Source: Microstegium vimineum
Lineage: Eukaryota > Streptophyta > Magnoliopsida > Poales > Poaceae
Length of the DNA: 64,000 nt
Assembly: GCA_022036555.1 (NCBI GenBank)
Contig: CM039129.1
Location: 37,354,051-37,418,050, forward strand
Reading direction: 5' to 3'
The notes beneath the pieces were generated by a model. That model saw only the letters and a program-made list of their open reading frames with translations. It was not told the DNA's origin and ran no database searches. The first letter of the stretch is position 1. Each line of letters starts with the position of its first letter. Below are positions 55,689-64,000 of the stretch, one piece after another. The position numbers and the translations under genes are program-made.

Positions 55689-57840
55689 GGTCGAAGGTTC
55701 CAATCACATTTTAGGGGATATATTATTTGGATGTACTCAACTTTAGCGAGCTAAAAGAGAATTTGGGACTGCTCTATTCCATGGTTTTTAGTTTCGTTTA
55801 ATATTTTTAGTCAACCAGTTTAAGCTCTACGCACTCCGTTTAAGGAAAAAGGTGGAGTTGTGAGAACATCTAAAGTGGTGCTCCACGAACTCTACGTTTT
55901 TATGGAGTTGTTCCATGGTGAAGTTTATAGAGCAGTCCCAAGCAAATCCTAAATTTAGTTGCTAGGCATCCAAACAATAAGTTAAAACACCAGCTAAAGT
56001 TTACCTGAGTTTATCTAGTTTAACTCAGCTAAAATAACTAAAATTTAAGTTAGTCTATTAGCTGGAGAATCAAAATACTCTAGGTCTCTAGCTAAAATTT
56101 AGCTATAATACCTTTAAGCGCGCTAAAATTTAGCTCTGGAGTTTTAGCTAACTAAACTTTAGTTGACTAATATCCAAAGACATCCTTAATTTGGGCAAGT
56201 AGTACCGGGTACCCGGGGTGCTCCTACACGACGTCGTGCACGTGGACTAAGGTAGTTTTTTATAACCAATACCATCCGCATTGTGCTTGACTTTTGTGAC
56301 TTATACCTTCGAAGGCGCCCATAGAGGTAAGGTTTGCATGCGTGTGTGTTCGAATGGGTGATTGTGCGTATGTGTTGAGTGTCTGCGTTGTATTGTGTAC
56401 TCTCAAAAAAAATAGACAAAGAAAAACACACAAAATAGGGATACAACGGTGGATATGTCTTGTTCATTTGGCTTATCAACACAATGTATCAGTCATGATA
56501 CATTATTTTTTTCTCACAATAAAACAATAAAAAACAACATCAACTAACTTATCAGCCGCAGAAACAATCAGCCAACAAGCCGTATATACACCCAAGACTG
56601 AACGAAACAAAATCAAATAGTGTACGTGCTCTTTTAGTTCAATTCACATATAGAGGAACACGACAACATATGATCGAAAGCGATCATGCTCTGACAACGA
56701 CTGAATTGCTTGTTTCACTAGTAGCAAAGCATATTAGTTGCTTAACCTAAATTAACCAAAAACAAAATCAGTCAACTTATTTTACCACATAAACGAAGTC
56801 ATTCAAGACGAAAATAGTTAACTCGGCTTAAAAAATAGGACACGAATTAATAAGGTGGTGAAATATAGAACTATCAGTGCCGGGTACCCGTGCAACGCGT
56901 ACTTTCTTTTGCGTTGTGTCTCATCCAGTACTGTATAGAGTAGTATTTTATTTGGACGACGAAGGCAACACATGTATTATTATGGTTAGCGCTGCCGGCG
57001 GTCAAACCAAGCCTGGTGGTATCCGGCATGTACAGGTCAGCAGCAAGGTGGTTCATATACGGAGTATTGTAGTATTTTCACTTGCACTTTCTCAAGTACA
57101 GTATATTATCAGCCTCGATCGGGTACCCGCCCGGCATGTACATGTACAGGTCAGCAACACGATGCATGGACTCGGTATTACTTGTCTTGTGTAACTAACT
57201 GTCTTTTCGTGCGTACTCTTTGTCTCTAAATATCTGTCTCTAGAAAACCATGTTTCCCTCACAGACACGTTTCCCGAATGACACATGTAAAGCGACGGAG
57301 GGAGTACTCCCGTATGAGAGAGTAGGCCCTAGCTAATGACAAAAGTTGTCAGCCTAGCAACAACAGTGACAAAATCGGCCCAGGTCGGCTCGGCTTAGGT
57401 ATTGTGCAAACCGGCCCAGTCCAGCTTCTCTGTGTTTCTCCAAAGGGCAGACACAACATGTCAGCATTTGTTGTCATTCGGTACCAATCAGAAATGGATT
57501 TTCAGGACAATTTTACTTGGTCAACCAACCCATAATCATTTGCAGTAGTCAACCACCACTTAAATTTGTTTTCAAAAATCACAAAAATACTAAACAACAC
57601 AAAAAAAATTGTTTTTGCCTAAGCAGCCGCCACCAGCCCACCACACAGTCGCTTGTCTCAAATCTCACATATTTTCATGCTAAATTTTTCTTTAAATTAA
57701 AATGATTTTTAGAGATAATTCTGGAACACTGCATTCTCGAGTGTTGGATTTATTATGGCTCATTTATATATTCAATAAATCAAAAACTCTATAGTGTAAT
57801 TGTACCGGATTAGAAGTTAAATGGATGTTGACTCAACTTA
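55689..57840. other. Spacer with nested MITE-like segments
   Basis: About 55757-55950 has inverted ends (GAATTTGGGACTGCTCT and complement of AGAGCAGTCCCAAGCAAATC) and sits inside a larger segment, about 55725-56190, with TTAGCTAACTAAACTTTAG-type ends, suggesting a MITE within a MITE. TCGGGTACCCG palindromes occur at 56207, 56882 and 57121. A Stowaway-like right end, CGACGGAGGGAGTACTCC, is at about 57294-57311. Frames at 56186-56482 and 56877-57194 have no support. Confidence 0.5.
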
Positions 57841-58000
57841 GGGGTGTTTGAGATTGTTCTGCTCCACGTTTTTCAATTTCGCTCCACATTTTTTAGCCAA
57901 ACGGTTGTAACTCCATGCACACAGTTTGAGGAAAATTGTACTCTACGTTTTTTTGGAGCTGCTCCATGGTGGAGTTTGTGGAGCAGTCCTAAACATGCCC
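57841..58000. mobile_element. Tourist-like MITE, 160 bp
   Basis: GGGGTGTTTGAGATTGTTCT at the left, complement of GAGCAGTCCTAAACATGCCC at the right, flanked by TTA (57838-57840, 58001-58003). Related to the element at about 55757-55950. Confidence 0.75.
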
Positions 58001-58003
58001 TTA

Positions 58004-58582
58004 AATGATGGAAATTAATCTGTCTAATTTGAGAAGTTGAGAAACAGATAAAGACGTGCCACACGCGCTAGCGGTTCAGAACCGTTTTATTTCTAATGGC
58101 ACACATTAAGTGAAACCGCCAATAAAAATAAAACCCTAGCGTCAAGAGAAATAATTTATGTACTAGTATTTGCGATGTGACTGCCGCTTGCGATGAGATA
58201 GGTAGAGATAAAAAAAGATTAAAAAAAGAGAATATTTTGGACCTTTTGTCCTTTTTATCAGAAGAAACTGTTTTATTTGTCAAACGGTTCATAAAATAAG
58301 CTGTACCAAACTGCCGTTAGTGACGTGCCTGGACCCAAAAGTTCACGGCACAATGGTACTACGTACTAATATCTCCAGGAACGTACGGCTTCTAGTTTTG
58401 TCCCAGTGCATCAGGGGTTCTTAAAAAGTCGTCATCACAATTCGCATGCATCCACCACATTGGCATCACGAAGCTTTCGATTATTGCCTGGTCTACTACG
58501 GCAACATGCGAGCATCTTGCCGTGCGGCATAGGGTCGCCGGCATAGGGACCGGCTCCGGCATACAAGAAGCACGCCACTGAT
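58004..58582. other. Spacer, distal chitinase flank
   Basis: No gene seen; frame 58068-58292 (minus) is unsupported. Confidence 0.4.
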
Positions 58583-58583
58583 C

Positions 58584-58593
58584 CTATATAAAC
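58584..58593 (+). promoter_or_regulatory. TATA box of the chitinase pseudogene
   Basis: CCTATATAAACAACC, a canonical TATA box, but about 370 bp before the ATG. The extra distance is explained by the inverted-repeat insert at about 58640-58893. Confidence 0.6.
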
Positions 58594-58639
58594 AACCACC
58601 ACTGTACCAACACACTATGGCCCAACCCAAATCTAAAAT

Positions 58640-58893
58640 CCAAAATCCCAACTATTTTGGATTCCAAAATCTAGAATGCAAAATATTTTGGTGGGGTGTT
58701 TAGTTTCAACTAAAATTTGCCTTTCAATGATGGAGATTGTGAGGATGACACACAAACCAATATAAAAAATCCCTTATTTTAGTCTCTTTAGTCCAAAATG
58801 CAAAATGAGAAATGAACCACTTTTTACTAAATATTTTGGGTGATCTTTAGTTCTATTTTGTAAAATGAAAAACTAAAACCCAAAATATTTTAG
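58640..58893. mobile_element. MITE-like insert in the chitinase leader
   Basis: AATCTAAAATCCAAAATCCC at the left and complement of AAAATATTTTAGATTCC at the right are imperfect inverted repeats; both halves are full of CCAAAATATTTTGG-type palindromes. It lies between the TATA box and the ATG. Exact borders are not fixed. Confidence 0.5.
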
Positions 58894-58961
58894 ATTCCAT
58901 AGGGAAACCCAACGACAACAAGCTACTAGTACGTACTGAAGCTGTGTGATCCAACAAGTAT

Positions 58962-59746
58962 ATGGCGAGCTCACCAACGGCGGGGATCCTGACGATAGCG
59001 GTGCTGGCCCTTAGGCTAGCGCTCCTCTTCGCCGCCATCACCGGCGGCGGCGCCACAGACGTGGGTAGCGTCGTCACCGACGCCTTCTTCGACGGCATCA
59101 AGTCCCAGAACGGCGGTGACTGCGAGGGCCGGGGATTCTACATGCGAGACGCGTTCCTGAACGCCGCCAGCCAGTACTCGGACTTCGCGCAAGGCGGCTC
59201 GGATGACGACGGCAAGCGCGAGATCGCTGCCTTCTTCGCGCACGAGACCGGAAGTGAGTCGAAAAAACTAACCATTATTACCAATTCACATGCATGACTT
59301 ATAAGCGAACCGACAACGACAGGCATATATGTGCCAGATCAACGAGATAGACGGGGAGATGCAACCGGGACCCAATGTACGCGCAGTGGCCATGCGCGCA
59401 AGGACAGCAGTACTTCGGTCGTGGGCCGCTGGCCCGCTGCAGATCTCATGGAACTACAACGACTACGGCGCCGCGGGGAAGGAGATCGGCTTCGACGGGC
59501 TGGGGAACCCGGACACACGGTGGCGCACAGGACGCTCTCGTGTCTTTCAAGTCGGCGCTCTGGTACTGGATGACCAACGTGCACCAGACCATGGCGTCGC
59601 AGGGGTTCGGGGCCACGACTCGGGTCATCAACAGCGGCGAGTGCGATGGGAAGGCGCCCGACAAGGTGAATGACAGGGCGAACTACTACAAGAATTTCTG
59701 CCAGCAGCTGAACGTTGATCCGGGGAACAGCGACCTCACGTGCTAG
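58962..59746 (+). pseudogene. GH19 chitinase pseudogene (class IV-like, no chitin-binding domain)
   Basis: Exon 1 (58962-59253) encodes a signal peptide (LTIAVLALRLALLFAAITGG) and the start of a GH19 domain: VVTDAFFDGIKSQNGGDCEG, then REIAAFFAHETG with the catalytic-region HETG; about three residues normally found before it are missing. Intron 59254-59322 is GT-AG. Exon 2 carries the rest of the domain in pieces in different frames: CQINEIDG, YAQWPCAQGQQYFGRGPL, QISWNYNDYGAAGKEIGFDG, then SFKSALWYWMTNVHQTM to the C-terminal LTC and stop. At least three frameshifts, the first an AT insertion at the exon start, so no active enzyme can be made unless the frameshifts are sequencing errors. Intact relatives are secreted and cut chitin. 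Confidence 0.85.
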
Positions 59747-60274
59747 ACGTGTTGGGTTACGTGATGCGTGCGCACGATGAGTACGTGCGTGCAGTGGGTG
59801 TGGTTGGCCCTCTGTCTACAAATAAGTTGAAATGACGTAAATTGGTATCCAATTATCCTCAAAGTTAATAAAAAAATATAAACAGATCCATCCAACTTTG
59901 TAATATATGGTTGGTCTGATTCTACTTTGATCCATGAAACCGGGTATGAAATATCCATTATCTAAAAAAATCATCAGAAAGAAGGGTGACTATACGGCCG
60001 TGATTGATTGCTCTAAGCCAGGGAAAGGGGGCGTCCAAAGGTCCATTATTCGGTACTATGTCGTACACTTTGGTCTTGTTTGATTTCTAGTTTGGCACCG
60101 TTTACGTGTTTCCTTTCATATCTTTTCCCTCTCTATCCCGCACGTCTTGATCATCTCGATTTGGTCTTTCCTCGTAAGCGGGGATGACTTAATTGATTCA
60201 CGCATTGGTGCAGGGGCCCATACGTTGGACACTCAATACTCTAATGCATACATGCAATCAAACATAACTTCACC
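59747..60274. other. Spacer without recognisable genes
   Basis: Includes the chitinase 3' flank. Nothing else seen. Confidence 0.4.
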
Positions 60275-60547
60275 TTATAAAAGATAAGTTGAAAACAAAT
60301 CACACCGATGAATCCACACTCTGTAGTCCTTAGCGAATCCTCGCATAATCAAATGTGATCTGATGATACTCACATCTTTCCATGCGAGATGGTTCTTGCA
60401 ATCGCTACAAGGACAAATAACTATATCCTTATTATGTGTCAATGTCATTGCATGCTTCTCTGCGGCTTCAATAAATTTATTCACCTCTTCACGAAAACCA
60501 GCCTTAAACCTTAATGAATCATACATCCAAGACCTTCTGTAATCCAT
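60275..60547 (-). pseudogene. Transposase-associated domain fragment of a second CACTA element
   Basis: A 90-residue frame starting MDYRRSWMY and containing FIEAAEKHAM, the Cys pair CPCSDCKNHLAW, and RSHLIMRGFAKDYRVWIHR: the N-terminal transposase-associated domain that precedes TNP2 in plant CACTA transposases. Nothing of TNP2 follows to the left, so the gene is truncated at about 60275. The start at 60547 matches the family's usual first residues. Confidence 0.85.
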
Positions 60548-61650
60548 CTTTTAAGACAAAAAAGGACTCATTATTCAAATAAATATATTAATTAGCAATA
60601 ATAATATAGAATATAACAAGCACTTTCATGGTTTTTTTATTTTATAATACATATTTCTCCACTTTATTTTATAATACAACAAAAAGACTAATTAATAATA
60701 TATATTTATCTGTATTATGTTCTTATTACAAATACTAAGAATTTGAAGACAAATATTAATATTTCTCCACCCTTGATTTCAATTCAAAGATAAATATTAG
60801 AAAGAATTAATATTTTACCACTATTCTTAATGTAAAATGAATCGGATAAATATTAGCAACAATTAATATTTTTACAACAATTAATAATATCTTTGATTTC
60901 AATTCAAAGATAAATCAATGCAACAATTTAAAAAATAGAGTGGAATTAGGAAAAAAAACCTAGTTCTAGATCTAGATCTACATGAAAGGTTCATTAAAAT
61001 AACCCAATAGTCCACTAAAGCCATACTAGGTCCACTAAATAAGGTTGTAATCTTAGTAATCTAACTAATTTAAGCTAATAACTTCAAACATTTGGTCTAA
61101 TTTGCTTCATACATAGCTCAAGAACCATTGAAGAGAGAGAAAAACAAAACTCTAATTAATCACTAACTAGTCATTAAAATTTTTTAAAAAATGTTTGGAA
61201 TGTCATTTTCTTACCTTTTTCAACCTCTCTACGAAAGGAAATGAAATGAAAACCTATTTGTCTTGAAAAGATAATTTTTGGGAGGTGCCCAAGGCCCCAT
61301 TCCTTCCTTTCTCGGGCTACAATTCTTGTCCGAGGAGGAAGAAAGGTGGGGGCGTCGGTTGTGTTATACAGGAAGAGTAGGGGCGGCTAGTAATTGAGCC
61401 ACCCCTAAAAATACAAACACATGGGTTGTTGCTGATTGAACCGCCCCTACAAATAATCTCACAAGAGCCGCTGGTGATTAAATCACCACTACAAATCGAC
61501 CCATTTGTAGGGGCGGCTCGTATCCCCAACCGCCCCTACTGTGTGATTTGTAGAGGCGTCTGGAGTCGTAGGCGCGAAGCACAACCGCTATAGGAGTGGT
61601 TGGTAATGGAGCCGCTCCTAACAAAAAATCCAGCATGTTGTGATATTTTT
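60548..61650 (-). mobile_element. Remnant of the second CACTA element (leader and subterminal repeats)
   Basis: AT-rich leader, then at 61370-61620 clustered GTAGGGGCGGCT / AGCCGCCCCTA repeats in both orientations, typical of CACTA subterminal regions but different from those of the 45335-55685 element. No CACTA-type terminus was found at the right end, so the border is approximate. Confidence 0.65.
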
Positions 61651-62480
61651 CTGTTTTGGCAGAATATCACTCACCGAATGCATGTCTCTAGACCCTTGCA
61701 ATAAAAGGTTTGTCAAACCTTAAAACTTAAAAGACCTGAACCTGAATCATGCCACGACCTGCAAGTAAATAAGTAGTCGTAGAGTCACTCACCACACCTA
61801 ACCTTACAGCCCCACCTCAAGATGGCAATGGGTACCCGAAATCCGAGGGGTTTTTACCCTGGTAGGGTAAGCATATGGGTCAATCTTTGTACCCATGGGT
61901 TTGTTAATGGATAAAAAAGTAGACCCAGCGGGTTCGTGGGCATGGGTTTGGGTGTGTAGCACCCGAACCCGTAAACCCATGGGTTTTTTAAACCCGGTTC
62001 ATGATGCACTTATAAGTTAAAACATTCATTAACATAATGGTGGATGGATATATATGCATACTCCGTACACAGTGCAATAGTAGGAATGCATGACGCAATC
62101 TCTCACAACTAAAAAGCATAAAGCGGAGACTGCCGCTTCGTCCAAGATTTTATCGGTCCGAGAGTCCCCTCCGCGACCGAAGATAGATTTCACCCCGACA
62201 ATGGGCCCAGACAGAACGATGGAAATCGAGAAATTGCCTCAACACAAACATTAGAGAGTAAATTACGCCATGTAAAAGGAAACAGATCAATCAATGGAAA
62301 TCAAAATGAAATTAACAACCAAATTACAGGGAATAGTTTTACATATTATAACATGAAACAAATCGGAAACCCTTCCCATATAACAAACACATAGTACACA
62401 TCGTTCACGCATAGTACAGACTGCCACCGCTCTCGCATGGACCCAGATCACGCATCGTTCGTCAAACCATGAGATCGTGA
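61651..62480. other. Spacer with hAT-like repeat
   Basis: About 61820-62000 is rich in GGGTACCCG, ACCCATGGGT and AACCCGTAAACCCATGGGTT, phrases of a common hAT-type repeat (GATGGCAATGGGTACCC). No gene is supported. Confidence 0.4.
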
Positions 62481-62482
62481 CT

Positions 62483-62616
62483 ATCGATCTCGCGACCTGC
62501 CGGCGACTGCCATCATCCAGGACCTGCCGGCGACTGTCATCATCCAGTATCGATCTCGCGACCTGCCGGCGACTGCCATCATCCAGGACCTGCCGGCGAC
62601 TGTCATCATCCAGGTG
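62483..62616. repeat. Tandem repeat built on GACCTGCCGGCGACTGYCATCATCCAG
   Basis: Two units of about 67-71 bp, each containing two copies of CCTGCCGGCGACTG(C/T)CATC (first at about 62495). Four near-identical half-units in all. Confidence 0.9.
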
Positions 62617-63026
62617 AACACAAATTTCTGTTAATTTTTTTATGTACCTGAGTACAAGATCTGGATGGGCATTCAGCTCCTACCGCTCTGCAAAACAGGT
62701 ACATAAAAGTTTCAATTTGGCTATCCTTTCAGGTGGTCTACCAATACTGAAGCAAAACGGATACAATCTATCATTTCAGACCAAACAAAGTGTTAATCAG
62801 GTACCTGCCAACTTAGTTTTGAAGGTGACTGAAACTGCTATCGTTTTGCTTGCCAAGTTGAGAGTGTTTACCTGCAGAACAAAATGTTTCAATTGCTATC
62901 CAACTGCCAACATGCATGAATTTACTCAATTAAAGCTTACCATACTGTCATACCAAACTGCTATCTTATCCTGTCCATGTTGCCCACACCTGTGATACTC
63001 TATAAGTGTTGAGTGAGTAAATATTA
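62617..63026. other. Spacer with an unsupported frame
   Basis: A 117-codon frame at 62642-62995 has no domain, signal peptide or splice context and is probably chance, or a non-coding transcript. Confidence 0.35.
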
Positions 63027-63225
63027 GAACATCCCTGGGTTTTGAGGTATACAGACATCGCTTCTGTAGTTCCATGATTAAATCTGGTAGTTGACATGAT
63101 TATTGTTTTTTTATAGAACATCCCTGGGTTTTGAGATATACAGACATCGCTTCTGTAGATACATGATTAAATCTGGTAGTTGACATGATTATTGTTTTTT
63201 TATACAACATCCCTGAGTAAATAAA
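63027..63225. repeat. 89-bp tandem duplication, 2.2 copies
   Basis: Units start at 63027, 63116 and 63205 (AACATCCCTGGGTTTTGAG) with few differences. The last is partial. Confidence 0.9.
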
Positions 63226-63309
63226 TAGCACCTCATCCTGAGTTTTGTAACAAATAAACATGTTACAGATGTCTACATCAAGTGACTAGGACTCAAAAAA
63301 TATCATGTT

Positions 63310-63375
63310 ATTCTACTCGGTGGAACGCTGTGGTTATTCTACTGCCTCAGTGGAAAGCTGTGGTTATTCTACTCA
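63310..63375. repeat. 31-bp tandem duplication
   Basis: Two copies containing GTGGAACGCTGTGGTTATTC and GTGGAAAGCTGTGGTTATTC. Confidence 0.8.
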
Positions 63376-64000
63376 CCAAAGGCCCAGACATGAACACACA
63401 CAAACAACCATTACACCAAAGAGCTCAACAGTTGTATGGAACTTTAATTCAGCACTTCAAGTAGAACTTTTGGTCAAACAATAATAAAATCATGTGCACA
63501 CACAAACAACCATAACACCAAAGAGTGCTAAGTCCCAACCTTAGCTATGCTGAACTCATTAGCTTGACCATGGAAGCTTGACCATTGGACTGGCTACAAG
63601 TAGGATTTGTCCTCAGTCTCTTCCATAAATAGTTAGTTTGATTCAAAAATACTAAAACTGTGCTATATGTAAAAAGACTGGACAATTAAAAGTGATACAT
63701 TAAAAGCAAGCTTCATATCCAGATTAAAGCACTAGCCAGTTCTATCTAACTACTGGTGGGCAGCCAATTACAAAGTTTAATTATCTGTGAATAGCCAATT
63801 ACAAAATATTATTGTTTATTAGTCTTAACATTTAATGACAAACAGTAGGTAGTTTACTAGATATGTGTTTTCATAAAAGAAAAATGTCCAAGCTTAAACA
63901 TAGTAAAACGTCTATTTTACTGGTTAGAGTAAAATGTCCAACCAGATCCAACAGGAACCCCACCTCTCTGCGGTCTTCCTCTTCACCTGATCCCGTCCTA
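63376..64000. other. Spacer to window end
   Basis: AT-rich, no gene or element recognised. The last 60 bp turn GC-richer and could be the edge of a gene beyond the window. Confidence 0.35.

Noticed and set aside
1..64000. tRNA, rRNA or microRNA genes
   Set aside because: No convincing B-box plus cloverleaf, rRNA sequence or clean miRNA hairpin was noticed by eye; a dedicated scan could still find one.

Overview
This is plant nuclear DNA, almost certainly from a grass (Poaceae, probably panicoid; the species cannot be told from the sequence). The evidence is GT-AG introns, grass-type Tourist and Stowaway MITEs, nested LTR retrotransposons, a CACTA element with TNP2 and Ulp1-type genes, and grass-style gene sequences. 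One 100-N assembly gap lies at 42258-42357. Only about five loci are ordinary host genes; the rest is repeats and AT-rich spacer.

Layout. 1-1086: tail and 3' LTR of a Copia element. 1160-16330: spacer built from a repeated module (three copies, two of them in larger duplicated blocks), a short CC-NB-ARC resistance-like gene (4437-5762, minus), a possible NB-ARC relic (9724-9942), an unrecognised spliced gene or pseudogene (10806-11730, minus), a solo LTR and an internally deleted Copia element (12540-14086). 17500-26112: the intact genic island, with a GH79 heparanase-like glucuronidase (plus, nine coding exons, 540 aa, one GC-AG intron) facing a GAUT13/14-type galacturonosyltransferase (minus, six exons, 535 aa). 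Both products are expected to act on wall or glycoprotein uronic-acid polymers; their stop codons are 787 bp apart.

27261-34551: a complete Ty3/Gypsy chromovirus-like element (minus, exact GCATA target duplication, roughly 5% LTR divergence by hand count) inactivated by stops, frameshifts and loss of the integrase catalytic glutamate, and itself interrupted by a 1.6-kb solo LTR. 35332-38665: a retroposed insert with a 16-bp target duplication, a TIR element with a GC-rich core, and two abutting Mutator-like MITEs. 38930-42257: LTR-like DNA carrying another nested LTR and a decayed Copia gag that runs into the gap. 43988-44350: a small intronless predicted membrane protein.

45335-55685: a complete 10.35-kb CACTA (En/Spm) element with TTG target duplication, holding a TNP2-type transposase and a second multi-exon gene that ends in an Ulp1-like protease domain; a 1.4-kb solo LTR sits in an intron of that gene. 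58962-59746: a GH19 chitinase pseudogene with a MITE in its leader. 60275-61650: a second, truncated CACTA relic. The remainder is spacer with short tandem duplications.

No wholly new molecular system is evident. The best leads are the three-copy spacer module linked to NB-ARC sequence, the unrecognised spliced gene with one in-frame TAG, and the recurrent TCGGGTACCCG palindrome.
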